Assembly: GCA_041628225.1 (NCBI GenBank)
Contig: JBFKPQ010000013.1
Coordinates: 1-28,535 of the forward strand
Origin: JBFKPQ01 sp041628225
GTDB lineage: Bacteria > Actinomycetota > Acidimicrobiia > Spongiisociales > JAENVV01
Length of the DNA stretch: 28,535 nt
Reading direction: 5' to 3'
The notes under the pieces are model-generated. The model had not been told where the DNA came from. It saw nothing but the letters and a program-made list of their open reading frames with translations, and did no database searches. Numbering within the stretch: position 1 is the first letter of the stretch; each line of letters starts with the position of its first letter. This document shows positions 7,330 through 15,939 of this stretch, piece after piece. The translations under genes and the position numbers were made by a program.

Positions 7330-9224
7330 AACTCGAAGTACGCCTCGCCGCACTGGCCGTCGCCTTTGCCCTGTTGTTTGCGGCGCTCCTGACGCGGCTG
7401 TGGTTCGTGCAGATCGCCGAGGGTCCCAGCCACGCCGACCAGGCCGATGTCCTGCAGACGCGCCTCGTGCCCATCGAGTCGGCGCGCGGCGACATCCTCG
7501 ATTCCCGCGGCGAGATCGTGGCAACGTCGGTGCGCGTACCGGCCGTGGTGGTGAACCGGCAGCGGATTCCCTCCGAGATCGAGGAAGCGGTCATCCAAGA
7601 GCTCGCCGGTGTCCTCGAGGAGTCGCCTGGGATCATCGCCGAACGATTCGCCGAGGCCGGATCCGGCAGTCGATTCGTCCTCGACGAAGTCGACCGCGAC
7701 AAGGCCCACTTCATCCTCACGCATCAAGACCGCTTCGTCGGCGTGACGATCGAGACGGTCCCTCGCCGGGTCTATCCCTATGGTGAAACCCTCGCCCACG
7801 TGCTCGGTCATGTCGGTGCGGTATCGCAGGCGGATCTCGACGCGGAGCCGGACCTGGACCCGAACGGCACGGTCGGCAAGCTCGGCATCGAACGGATCTA
7901 CGACACCCAGCTTCGAGGTGAGCCTGGCACACGCTTCTTTCAGACGAATGCGAACGGTTCGGTGGTCGGCGAGATCGGTGAGGTTGCCGCGGCGCAGGGC
8001 GATGTGATTCGACTCACCATCGACCTCGCCACCCAAGCTGTCACCGAGCAAGCGCTCGCCGAAGCGATGGACTTCTCGCGAGCCACCGTCGACGATGCCG
8101 ATCCCCAACATGGCGCCGTCGTGGTGCTCGACCTCGTGACCGGAGACATCGTGTCGATGGCCAGCTACCCGAGCTTCGACCCATCGGTGTTCGTGCTCGG
8201 CCTCTCCCAGACCGAATACGAGGCACTGCGCGACAACCAGGCCTTCAACAATCTCGCCATCCAGGGTCTCTATCCCCCCGGATCCACGATGAAGGGCATC
8301 ACCTACGCCACCGCCGTCGAGGAGGGTCTCTACCCGACGCGCGCCCACGAGCACACTCCCGAGGGATCACTCGAATGCACGGGACTGCTGCAGGCCAACG
8401 ACTTGGAAGAGACGTCCCAAAAGCGTTTCACCGACCCGGGTCATGGCATCGTCGACCTACATGTGGCGCTCGGAGCTTCGTGCAACATCTACTTCTGGGA
8501 GGTTGCCCTCGCCATCTGGAATGAGCACAAGGGCACCGACCGCGAGAACATCCTGCAGCGCTACGCCCGGGCGCTCGGACTCGATGAACCAACCGGTATC
8601 GATCTCCCCGGCGAAGCCGGTGGCGTGGTGCCCGATCGGGCGCTGTTCGAGGAGTGGGTCGAGGAGGCGCCGGCCCGGCTGCACCCGTCTCGCATCGACC
8701 CGGGGCCCCTATGGGTCGGTGGCGACCTCATGAACGTTGCCATCGGGCAGGGCGAGACCCTGGCGACGCCGCTCCAGATGGCGGTCGCCTATGCCGCGAT
8801 GGTCAATGGGGGTACGGTCTGGCAACCCCGCGTCGTCGATGCCATCGAACGCCCCGACGGCACCATCGTCCAGGACGTGGCACCGACGGCAGCCAACCAG
8901 ATCGAGTGGAGCGAAGCGTTGCAGGGCATTTTGCTCGACGACCTCTGGCGGACCGTGAATGCCGAGTATGGAACGGCCTACCGGGCGTTCCGACCCATGG
9001 ACCAGGCGAGCCGGGTGGGAGGAAAGACCGGGACCGCTACCAAGTCTGGTGCGCTCGACACGGCATGGTTCGTCGGCGTGGCGCCGCTCGACGCGCCGCG
9101 TTACGTGGTCGCGGTCGTCATCGAAGAAGGCGGCGGCGGCGGTTCGATCGCGGCACCCGTCGCCCGGATGATCTATCAGCACCTCCTCGGAGAGCCGGTC
9201 GATCCGATCTGGTTGGGCTCATGA
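7326..9224 (+). CDS. mrdA: Penicillin-binding protein 2, elongation transpeptidase
   Basis: Class B PBP that cross-links new peptidoglycan during elongation, as partner of RodA. Seen: N-terminal membrane anchor (about residues 7-27), a dimerisation domain beginning ARGDILDSRGEIVA, then the transpeptidase domain with STMK (nucleophile S320), SCN (S385) and KTGTA (K567). The product has 632 residues. The start is GTG at 7326, overlapping the mreD stop; upstream sequence in the same frame belongs to the mreC/mreD region and is not PBP-like. The stop overlaps the rodA ATG. Two small oddities are the SCN form of the usual SxN motif, which is within family range, and a glycine run (EEGGGGGS) near the C-terminus. 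Confidence 0.97.
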   Translation: MKLEVRLAALAVAFALLFAALLTRLWFVQIAEGPSHADQADVLQTRLVPIESARGDILDSRGEIVATSVRVPAVVVNRQRIPSEIEEAVIQELAGVLEESPGIIAERFAEAGSGSRFVLDEVDRDKAHFILTHQDRFVGVTIETVPRRVYPYGETLAHVLGHVGAVSQADLDAEPDLDPNGTVGKLGIERIYDTQLRGEPGTRFFQTNANGSVVGEIGEVAAAQGDVIRLTIDLATQAVTEQALAEAMDFSRATVDDADPQHGAVVVLDLVTGDIVSMASYPSFDPSVFVLGLSQTEYEALRDNQAFNNLAIQGLYPPGSTMKGITYATAVEEGLYPTRAHEHTPEGSLECTGLLQANDLEETSQKRFTDPGHGIVDLHVALGASCNIYFWEVALAIWNEHKGTDRENILQRYARALGLDEPTGIDLPGEAGGVVPDRALFEEWVEEAPARLHPSRIDPGPLWVGGDLMNVAIGQGETLATPLQMAVAYAAMVNGGTVWQPRVVDAIERPDGTIVQDVAPTAANQIEWSEALQGILLDDLWRTVNAEYGTAYRAFRPMDQASRVGGKTGTATKSGALDTAWFVGVAPLDAPRYVVAVVIEEGGGGGSIAAPVARMIYQHLLGEPVDPIWLGS

Positions 9225-10381
9225 CGATTCTCTCTCCGACCGCGCCGACCGCCGAGAGTGAAGGCAAGACCCGCGGCGCTCCCGACATCGTGCTCATCGT
9301 GGCCATGCTGGCGCTCATGGCCCTCGGCGTGCTCATGGTGTACTCGGCGAGCCGCGATGCACAGCTTCTGTTGACCGGTGACGAGAGCCGGCTCATGACG
9401 CGGCAGATCTACTTCGTGCTCGCCTCGGTCGTGGCGTTCGGCGTCCTCTCGATCATCGACTATCGGGAGTTCCAGCATTACTCGCCGCTCGTGTACGCAG
9501 GCACCATCCTCCTACTGGTGGCGGTGTTCTTCCAACCCGCCCGCTCGGGTGCCAGCCGATGGATCATCCTCCCCGGAGGTTTCCAACTCCAGCCGTCCGA
9601 GTTCGCCAAGGTGGCCGTGATCCTGTTGCTCGCGGCCGTGCTCGCTCGCTCCGACGCCGAGAAGCTTCCGTGGCGGGTGCTCGCCCAGACCCTGGCGGTG
9701 CTGGCGATCCCGGCGATGCTCGTGGTCGTCCAACCCGACTTGGGCACATCGCTCGTATTCGGCTTCCTCGTGCTCGTCATCCTCTTCGCAGGCGACGCCA
9801 CCTACCGGCAGCTCTCCGTACTCGCCGCGCTCACCATCTCCGGGGTGTGGGCGATCTTCAGGCTCGATCTGTTGCAGGACTATCAGAAGGCTCGCTTGAC
9901 GAGCTTTCTCGATCCGGCCTCCGACCCGACGGGGACCGCCTACAACCAGCTCAATTCGGTGACGACCATCGGGTCCGGCCAGCTCTTCGGCAAGGGGTAC
10001 CTCAACGGAGCGCTGACGCAACGGGCGTTCGTGCCGGAACAGGAGACCGACTTCATCTTCACCGCCGTGGGAGAGCAACTCGGGTTCGTCGGAGGCGCGC
10101 TCGTGTTGGGAGCCTTCGCGGTCATCATCCTTCGTCTCCTGCGGATCGCCTCGGCGTCGCGCGACCGGTTCGGCAGCCTCGTGGCGGTCGGTGTCGCCGG
10201 CCTGTTCGTCTTCCATGTCTTCGTGAACGTGGGGATGACGGTCGGAATCATGCCCGTCACCGGACTCCCGCTACCGTTCATGAGCCATGGCGGATCATCG
10301 ATGCTGGCGATGGCGTCCGCGCTGGGTGTGGCGCATTCGATCTGGCTGCGTCGGTCGAAGGTGCCGGGTCCGAAGTACTAG
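9221..10381 (+). CDS. rodA: Peptidoglycan glycosyltransferase RodA (SEDS family)
   Basis: Polymerises lipid II into glycan strands during elongation. The 386-residue product has about ten membrane segments. SEDS marks seen: QPSEFAKVA, VVQPDLGTS, the catalytic-loop region PEQETDFIFTAVGEQLG (the Asp of TDFIF is the family's essential acid) and GLPLPFMSHGGSSML near the end. RodA rather than FtsW is inferred from the neighbouring mreBCD and PBP2 genes and the PSEFAK/PDLGT pattern. ATG at 9221 overlaps the mrdA stop (ATGA); upstream sequence in the same frame is a shadow of mrdA. Confidence 0.96.
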   Translation: MTILSPTAPTAESEGKTRGAPDIVLIVAMLALMALGVLMVYSASRDAQLLLTGDESRLMTRQIYFVLASVVAFGVLSIIDYREFQHYSPLVYAGTILLLVAVFFQPARSGASRWIILPGGFQLQPSEFAKVAVILLLAAVLARSDAEKLPWRVLAQTLAVLAIPAMLVVVQPDLGTSLVFGFLVLVILFAGDATYRQLSVLAALTISGVWAIFRLDLLQDYQKARLTSFLDPASDPTGTAYNQLNSVTTIGSGQLFGKGYLNGALTQRAFVPEQETDFIFTAVGEQLGFVGGALVLGAFAVIILRLLRIASASRDRFGSLVAVGVAGLFVFHVFVNVGMTVGIMPVTGLPLPFMSHGGSSMLAMASALGVAHSIWLRRSKVPGPKY

Positions 10382-10392
10382 GGGAGTGGCGG

Positions 10393-10974
10393 ATGGAACG
10401 ACGGGGTGAGCGAGGTTGGATCGAGGTCGTCTGCGGTCCGATGTTCTCCGGCAAGAGCGAAGAGCTGATCCGGCGGGTCACGCGATCGGTTCTCGCGCGT
10501 ATTCCGGTGCAGGCGTTCAAGCCGGTCATCGACGATCGCTACGCCACCGACGAGGTCGTCTCGCATTCCAAGCTGAGCGTCGCCGCCAAACCGGTGAGTG
10601 ACTCCCAGCAGCTCTTGCGTTCGATCGAGGACGCCACGATCGTGGTGGGCATCGACGAGGCGCAGTTCTTCGATCACGATCTGATCAAGGTGTGCGAGGC
10701 GCTCGCCAGATCGGGCAAACAGGTGATCGTCGCCGGCCTGGACCTCGACTATCTGGGGCGGCCGTTCGCGCCGATCCCGGAGCTCGCCGCCCGGTCCGAG
10801 TACGTGACCAAGATGCTCGCGGTCTGTCATCGGTGCGGGGCACCGGCGGCGTTCACGCAACGGATCGTCGAATCGTCCGAGCTAGTGGTGCTCGGCGCCA
10901 CGGATGCGTACGAGGCTCGGTGCCGTCTCTGTTTCGACCCTCATGAGGCGCTCCAACCTCGACTGGACATGTGA
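10393..10974 (+). CDS. tdk: Thymidine kinase, type II
   Basis: Salvage enzyme making dTMP from thymidine and ATP. The 193-residue length matches the type II (TK1-like) family. Seen: P-loop GPMFSGKS (15-22), DEAQFF with the catalytic Glu at 89, the segment VIVAGLDLDYLGRPF, and a zinc site of four cysteines (C145, C148, C177, C180). ATG at 10393 lies 6 nt after GGGGAG (10381-10386), which overlaps the rodA stop, so tdk is probably the last gene of the mre operon. Its presence there is unrelated to cell shape as far as I know. Confidence 0.97.
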   Translation: MERRGERGWIEVVCGPMFSGKSEELIRRVTRSVLARIPVQAFKPVIDDRYATDEVVSHSKLSVAAKPVSDSQQLLRSIEDATIVVGIDEAQFFDHDLIKVCEALARSGKQVIVAGLDLDYLGRPFAPIPELAARSEYVTKMLAVCHRCGAPAAFTQRIVESSELVVLGATDAYEARCRLCFDPHEALQPRLDM

Positions 10975-11232
10975 TTTCGGGTTGCAGGGTGCTAACCTCC
11001 GGCGTGGCCACACCTCACCTCGTGGCCGACCCGAGCCGAGAGTTCTGTGTGACGCACACACCTACAAGCCCATCATTGCGTGGGAGCTCGGTGACCACTT
11101 CATGTCAGGTTTCATGTCAGAGCGCGGCGGCCGCCAGCCGCCCATCGGTCACCGCAGGTGTGTTCACACCACAGGCCAGGCTCGTCTAACTGCAAAAAAC
11201 CGGGACGTCCCGGACGTTGACGAGGAGTGAAG
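10975..11232 (+). promoter_or_regulatory. Promoter and long structured 5' leader of rne
   Basis: This 258-bp gap has no credible gene. A -10 box TAACCT (10993-10998) would start a leader of about 230 nt. Inverted repeats in it: TGTGTG/CACACA (11046-11060), a long-range stem CGGTGACC/GGTCACCG (11089-11096 with 11147-11154) enclosing a GC-rich inner palindrome around 11125-11134, GGTGTG-TT-CACACC (11157-11170), and the palindrome CCGGGACGTCCCGG (11200-11213) directly after a run of six A. A 10-bp direct repeat TTCATGTCAG lies at 11099-11108 and 11111-11120. RNase E mRNAs of enterobacteria have long autoregulated leaders; a similar role here is inference. Confidence 0.55.
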
Positions 11233-12810
11233 ATGGCGTTGTTCCGCCGCAAGGCTGAGGTCGTTCGACGCGGTACCGGCGATGCCCCGCGTGAAGAGCG
11301 GAAAGTGAAACGGTTCGGCAAGTCGACCGTCGAGGTTCGCCGCGTGATCGAACCGGAGCCGGCACCGCAGACGAAGCAGCCGAAGCCGAAGAAACCGCAA
11401 GGTGGCCAAGGCCGTCCGAAAGGGGGCGGTGGTCGGAACCAGCAACGTGGGGGATCGAGGTCCCGCAACGGTGCTCCGACGAGGACCCGTCCTCGCCAGG
11501 AAGAGATCATCCTGCCGCCGGAGACGGCGCGCAAGCAGATGCTGGTCCGTGTGCTGCCGCATCAGACGCAGGTCGTCGTGCTCGAGGGCCCGACGCTGGT
11601 CGAGCACTACGTAGCTCGAGAAGACGCCGCCTCGCTGGCACAGAACGTCTATCTGGCCGTGGCCAAGAACGTCCTGCCGGGCATGGAGGCCGCGTTCTTG
11701 GACTTCGGCGAACCCAAGAACGGCGTGCTGTATGCGGGCGATGTGAAGGTGGACCGTGCCACCCACGGTCGCAACCCGCGCATCGAGAGCGTGCTCAAAC
11801 CGGGAGATCGTGTTCTGGTGCAGGTTGTCAAGGACGCCATGGGCCAGAAGGGAGCGCGCCTGACGGGCCAGATTTCGCTCCCCGGACGGTATCTCGTGCT
11901 CCAGCCCGACTCCGATGCCCAAGGGATCTCTCGGCGCCTGCCCGATGACGAACGCAAGCGACTCCGGGACATCATCAACGAGGTCAAGCCACCCGGATAT
12001 GGGGTCATCGTGCGGACGGCGGCGGCGGCGGCCTCGAAGGAGGAGCTGGCCGACGACATCGAACGGCTGGTCGAATCGTGGACGAAGATCCAGGCCGAAG
12101 CCGAGCGTGGCGAGGCGCCGCGCCTGATCTATCAGGAGCCCGAGCTACTGATCCGCGTGATCCGAGAGCATTTCACGTCCGACTTCCGACGGCTGATGAT
12201 CGACGACAAGGCCGCCATGGACCGCGTCGTCGCCTACCTCCAAGAAACCGCCCCCGATCTCGTGTCGAAGGTCCATCACTACGAGGACGAACTCGGGCTC
12301 TTCGAACGCTTTCATGTCGAGGACCAACTGCGCAAGGCGCTGGACCGTCGGGTGTGGCTGAAGTCCGGCGGTCACCTGGTGATCGATCGGACCGAGGCGC
12401 TCACGGTGATCGACGTCAACACCGGCAAGTTCGTCGGCAGCTCCAACCTCGAAGACACGGTGCTGCAGAACAACCTGGAAGCCGCCGAGGAGATCTGCCG
12501 GCAGCTGCGGCTGCGCGACATCGGCGGGATCATCGTCATGGACTTCATCGACATGGAATCGGAGAAGAACCAGCGGACGCTCATCCGCAAGCTGAAGGAA
12601 GAGCTCGCCAAGGACAAGACGCGCACCCAGGTGTTCGATGTCTCGCATCTCGGCCTCGTCGAGATGACGCGCAAGAACGTCTCGCGCGGACTTCTCGAGA
12701 ACTTCTCCGAACCCTGCTCGCACTGCGACGGGCGTGGCGTGCTGCTCAACGAAGAGGCTGCCACCCAGGGCATTCCGTACGAAGACCAGGCCGTATCCGA
12801 CGCGGAGTGA
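11233..12810 (+). CDS. rne: Ribonuclease E/G
   Basis: Endoribonuclease for mRNA decay and rRNA/tRNA processing. Seen: a basic, low-complexity N-terminal extension (about residues 20-90, rich in Arg, Lys, Pro, Gln and Gly), an S1 RNA-binding domain (about 95-190, containing GMEAAFLDFGEPKNGVLY), a catalytic domain with the magnesium-binding aspartates D394 (IDVNTGKFVG) and D437 (DFIDME), and a zinc-link CSHC (495-498). The product has 525 residues and ends soon after the zinc-link, without the long C-terminal scaffold of E. coli RNase E. ATG at 11233 is chosen because GAGGAG (11222-11227) lies 5 nt away; GTG at 11227 overlaps that site. It sits just upstream of rplU, rpmA and obgE, the usual actinobacterial order. 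Confidence 0.96.
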   Translation: MALFRRKAEVVRRGTGDAPREERKVKRFGKSTVEVRRVIEPEPAPQTKQPKPKKPQGGQGRPKGGGGRNQQRGGSRSRNGAPTRTRPRQEEIILPPETARKQMLVRVLPHQTQVVVLEGPTLVEHYVAREDAASLAQNVYLAVAKNVLPGMEAAFLDFGEPKNGVLYAGDVKVDRATHGRNPRIESVLKPGDRVLVQVVKDAMGQKGARLTGQISLPGRYLVLQPDSDAQGISRRLPDDERKRLRDIINEVKPPGYGVIVRTAAAAASKEELADDIERLVESWTKIQAEAERGEAPRLIYQEPELLIRVIREHFTSDFRRLMIDDKAAMDRVVAYLQETAPDLVSKVHHYEDELGLFERFHVEDQLRKALDRRVWLKSGGHLVIDRTEALTVIDVNTGKFVGSSNLEDTVLQNNLEAAEEICRQLRLRDIGGIIVMDFIDMESEKNQRTLIRKLKEELAKDKTRTQVFDVSHLGLVEMTRKNVSRGLLENFSEPCSHCDGRGVLLNEEAATQGIPYEDQAVSDAE

Positions 12811-12815
12811 CGCCT

Positions 12816-12843
12816 TTGGCTTTTCGGCGCGATTCGGTAGAGT
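12816..12843 (+). promoter_or_regulatory. Candidate promoter of rplU-rpmA-obgE
   Basis: TTGGCT (12816-12821) and TAGAGT (12838-12843) are separated by 16 nt and lie in the 102-nt gap after rne. The predicted leader is about 60 nt, GC-rich, and ends with AAGGA (12902-12906) 6 nt before the rplU ATG. Confidence 0.5.
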
Positions 12844-12912
12844 GAGGGAGTTCCCGACGGCAGGTTCCCGCCGACGCCGCGCCGGAACCACCCCCGAGGT
12901 CAAGGAACGGTC

Positions 12913-13269
12913 ATGTACGCAATCATCAGCACCGGCGGCAAGCAGACGCAGGTACGCACCGGCGACGTCATCGACGTCGAGCGTTTGAAAGGCGGCTCGG
13001 ACGAGATCACCTTCACGCCGATCCTCGTCGTCGACACCGACGGTGCCGCCGTTACGGATGCGGCCTCCCTCGCAGCCTCCACGGTCACGGCACGCGTCGT
13101 CGGAGAGACCAAGGGTCCCAAGATCGATATCTTCAAGTACAAGAACAAGACCGGCTATCGCCGCCGGATGGGACACCGTCAGGTGTACACCCGTCTCGAG
13201 GTGACCGACATCGCCGTGTCGAAGGCGGCGGCGTCCGCCGACGAGGCCGCATCGGCCGAGGAGGAGTGA
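12913..13269 (+). CDS. rplU: 50S ribosomal protein L21
   Basis: Large-subunit protein that binds 23S rRNA. The start MYAIISTGGKQTQVRTGDVIDVERL and the segment YKNKTGYRRRMGHRQVYTRLEV are hallmarks of L21. It has 118 residues; the last 15 or so are an Ala/Glu-rich tail beyond the usual core, as in many actinobacteria. ATG at 12913 has AAGGA at good distance. rpmA starts one base after its stop. Confidence 0.98.
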   Translation: MYAIISTGGKQTQVRTGDVIDVERLKGGSDEITFTPILVVDTDGAAVTDAASLAASTVTARVVGETKGPKIDIFKYKNKTGYRRRMGHRQVYTRLEVTDIAVSKAAASADEAASAEEE

Positions 13270-13270
13270 C

Positions 13271-13522
13271 ATGTCCAAGACCAAAGCCGGAGGCTCGACC
13301 AAGAACGGCCGCGACTCGCACGCGAAACGACTCGGCCCCAAGGTGTTCGACGGACAGCAGATCAATGCCGGTGCGGTGATCGTCCGCCAGCGTGGCACGC
13401 GCATCCACCCGGGCGAAAACGTCGGTCGCGGCTCGGACGACACCCTGTTCGCCATGACCGCCGGGGTGGTCAAGTACGGCGAGCGCAACGGACGCCGACT
13501 GGTCAACGTCCTCCCCGAGTAA
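13271..13522 (+). CDS. rpmA: 50S ribosomal protein L27
   Basis: Large-subunit protein whose N-terminus reaches toward the peptidyl transferase centre. The 83-residue product has KAGGSTKNGRDSHAKRLGPKVFDG and GTRIHPGENVGRGSDDTLFA, typical of L27. It starts directly with MSKTKAGG, without the N-terminal cleaved extension known in Firmicutes. The ribosome binding site GAGGAGGAG (13258-13266) is built from the last Glu codons of rplU. Confidence 0.98.
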   Translation: MSKTKAGGSTKNGRDSHAKRLGPKVFDGQQINAGAVIVRQRGTRIHPGENVGRGSDDTLFAMTAGVVKYGERNGRRLVNVLPE

Positions 13523-13546
13523 GGGGCCAGACCGAGGGCTCGACGG

Positions 13547-14806
13547 ATGTTCGTCGATCAGGTCAACGTCAACCTCCGCGCCGGCAACGGTGGTGCGGGG
13601 GTTGTCTCGTTTGTGCGCCAGAAGGGTCGGCCACGCGGCAAGCCCAACGGCGGGTCGGGTGGGTCGGGTGGTGACTGCATCATCGAGGCCGACGCGCACA
13701 TGGCCACGCTCCTCGAGTACCGGCGTCACCCCCACCATGCGGCCGGGAACGGGACGCATGGGCAAGGCGATGTTCGCCACGGCCGCCGCGGCCAGGACCT
13801 GGTGCTGTCGGTGCCGCCGGGGACCACGGTGTATGACGCAGATGGGACGATGCTGGCCGATCTGGTGAAACCGGGCCAGAGGGTCGTCGTCGTGCAAGGT
13901 GGCCGCGGCGGAGCCGGCAATCACGCCCTGGCGGGTCCCGCCAACCGGGCACCGACGTTCGCCGAGCAAGGAGAGTACGGCGAGTCGGCATGGATCACCC
14001 TCGAGTTGAAGCTGATCGCCGATGCCGCCCTCATCGGCTTTCCGAACGCAGGCAAGAGCACGCTGATCGCCAACGTGTCGGCCGCCCGACCGAAGATCGC
14101 CGACTATCCGTTCACGACACTCGAACCCAACCTCGGCGTCGTGACCGTCGACGACCACGAGTTCGTCCTCGCCGACATTCCGGGGCTCATCGAAGGAGCC
14201 GCCGAGGGCCGAGGACTGGGCCACGAGTTCCTCCGGCACACCGAGCGGGCCAGTGTCCTCGTCGTGCTGCTCGATCCGTCGCCGCTCCAGGAGTCGTCGG
14301 TCGTCGACCAGTACCGCATTCTCCTCGGCGAACTCGGCGCGCACCGTCCCGATCTCGTGACCCGCCCGCGCCTCGTGGCGGTCAACAAGATCGACACGGC
14401 TCCTGACGTCGATCTCGGCGCCTTGGCAGCCGAACTCGCCGAGCCGCAGGTGTTCGGGGTGTCGGCGGTGACCGGTGCCGGAGTCGACGCCTTGATGCGG
14501 TCCGTGGCCCGCGTCGTGGGGGATGTTCAGCGCGAAGCTCCAGACCGTGAGGGTTACATCCTGCACCGCCCGGTCACGCCCGGTTTCCGCGTGCACCACG
14601 ACGGTGCCATGTGGGTGGTCGAGGGCAAAGCGGTCGCGAGGGCTGTGGCGTTGGACGATCTGACCGGACGGTCGGCGGCTGCGTTCGCAGCGCGTAGATT
14701 GTCACGGCTGGGTGTCGACGACGCCCTGCGGTCGGCCGGAGCGCGGCCTGGCGACGACGTGAGGATCGGGGATCTCGTGTTCGAATACAGCGACGAGGAA
14801 GAGTGA
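13547..14806 (+). CDS. obgE: GTPase Obg
   Basis: Ribosome-associated GTPase for 50S assembly and stress control. Three domains: glycine-rich Obg fold (1-157, with NGGAGVVSF and GGRGGAGN), G domain with G1 GFPNAGKS (164-171), the switch I segment DYPFTTLEPNLGVV, G3 DIPGLIEGAAEGRGLGHEFLRH (from 210) and G4 NKID (280-283), and a C-terminal OCT domain (about 335-419, with DDALRSAGARPGDDVRIGDLVFEY). The 419-residue length is normal. ATG at 13547 follows a CGAGG site, 24 nt after rpmA. Its stop overlaps the proB start by one base (TGATG). Confidence 0.98.
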   Translation: MFVDQVNVNLRAGNGGAGVVSFVRQKGRPRGKPNGGSGGSGGDCIIEADAHMATLLEYRRHPHHAAGNGTHGQGDVRHGRRGQDLVLSVPPGTTVYDADGTMLADLVKPGQRVVVVQGGRGGAGNHALAGPANRAPTFAEQGEYGESAWITLELKLIADAALIGFPNAGKSTLIANVSAARPKIADYPFTTLEPNLGVVTVDDHEFVLADIPGLIEGAAEGRGLGHEFLRHTERASVLVVLLDPSPLQESSVVDQYRILLGELGAHRPDLVTRPRLVAVNKIDTAPDVDLGALAAELAEPQVFGVSAVTGAGVDALMRSVARVVGDVQREAPDREGYILHRPVTPGFRVHHDGAMWVVEGKAVARAVALDDLTGRSAAAFAARRLSRLGVDDALRSAGARPGDDVRIGDLVFEYSDEEE

Positions 14807-15939
14807 TGCGGACGGTTCCCGAACCGGGATGTCGGGTCGTCGTGAAGATCGGCTCATCGAGCCTCACCTTCCCAGGAGGCGGCATCGACGAATCCGCGCT
14901 GCGCACGGCCGCGGCGGGCGTCACCGCGTCGTGGGCGGCCGGACATCCGACCGTGCTCGTGACGTCGGCAGCCGTCGCGGCCGGTCTACCGGTCCTGGGT
15001 ATGCAGGAGCGGCCCGGCGACCTCCCGCGGCTCCAGGTGGCGGCTGCCGTCGGCCAGGTGTGGCTCATCGAGCACTATTCGGCTGCGTTCGCAGAACTCG
15101 GGCGCACCGCCGGTCAGGTGCTGTTGACCAAGGACGTTCTCGCCAACCGAGAGCAATACCTCCACTCGCGAGCGGCTCTGGGGGCAATGCTCGATCTCGG
15201 CATCGTGCCGGTGGTCAACGAGAACGACACGGTCGTGGTCGACGAGCTGAGACTCGGCGACAACGACCGGTTGGCGGCGATCGTCTCCCACCTCGCCGGT
15301 GCCGGACTGCTCATCTTGCTGACCGACACCCACGGTCTCTACTCGTCCGACCCGCGCCTCACCGACGATGCCGAACTGCTCACCGCGGTTCGCCACACCG
15401 ACGAAATCCTCGATCAACTCTCCGCCGGCGGCAAGGGACCGTTGGGATCGGGTGGTGTGGCGACGAAGGTCGCCGCGGCCCGGATGGCCGCCTGGTCCGG
15501 AATCCCGACGGTCGTGGCTCCGGCCCGTGAGCCGCAGGTCGTGGAACGCATCCTGGCCGGCGAAGCCGTCGGGACATGGATCGCGCCCCACCCATCCAGC
15601 CTCTCGGCTCGGAAGCTGTGGATCGCGTTCGGACTGCCGGCGCGCGGGCGTCTCCATGTCGACCAGGGTGCCGCCGCCGCCGTCACGGACAGTGGGAAAT
15701 CGTTGTTGGGCGTCGGGATCGTGCGCGTCGAGGGAACGTTCGGCGCCGGCAGTGCTGTGGAGGTCGTCGATCCCTCGGGCGGGCAGATCGCCAAAGGAAT
15801 CGTCGGAGTCGGCTCCGACTGGCTCGATGGTCGGATCGGTGTCCGGACCGACGAGTGGGACGGCGTCGCGATCCATCGCGACGACCTCGTCGTCCTGTCG
15901 CCGTCAGCGCCGCCACAACTCCCGGGTGGCGAGCAGTAG
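14806..15939 (+). CDS. proB: Glutamate 5-kinase
   Basis: First step of proline synthesis: phosphorylates glutamate. It has an amino acid kinase domain (KIGSSSL at 14-20, VTSAAVAAG, VNENDTVVVDELRLGDNDRLAA, TDTHGLYSSDPR, GSGGVATKVAAARMA) and a C-terminal PUA domain (about 285-370). The product has 377 residues. ATG at 14806 is preferred over GTG at 14803 because GAGGAAG (14795-14801) fits it better. proA, often next in actinobacteria, is absent here. The last 36 bases overlap the 3' end of trkH on the other strand. Confidence 0.97.
   Translation: MRTVPEPGCRVVVKIGSSSLTFPGGGIDESALRTAAAGVTASWAAGHPTVLVTSAAVAAGLPVLGMQERPGDLPRLQVAAAVGQVWLIEHYSAAFAELGRTAGQVLLTKDVLANREQYLHSRAALGAMLDLGIVPVVNENDTVVVDELRLGDNDRLAAIVSHLAGAGLLILLTDTHGLYSSDPRLTDDAELLTAVRHTDEILDQLSAGGKGPLGSGGVATKVAAARMAAWSGIPTVVAPAREPQVVERILAGEAVGTWIAPHPSSLSARKLWIAFGLPARGRLHVDQGAAAAVTDSGKSLLGVGIVRVEGTFGAGSAVEVVDPSGGQIAKGIVGVGSDWLDGRIGVRTDEWDGVAIHRDDLVVLSPSAPPQLPGGEQ

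Noticed and set aside
9559..10392. Upstream extension of tdk in the same frame
   Set aside because: It is an Arg-rich shadow of rodA; ATG 10393 with GGGGAG fits thymidine kinase length.
10904..11230. Possible small gene of 108 codons before rne
   Set aside because: It begins inside tdk in another frame, crosses the rne promoter and leader, and shows no ribosome binding site or domain.
10975..11232. Known riboswitch class in the rne leader
   Set aside because: I could not match the stems to any riboswitch consensus I know.
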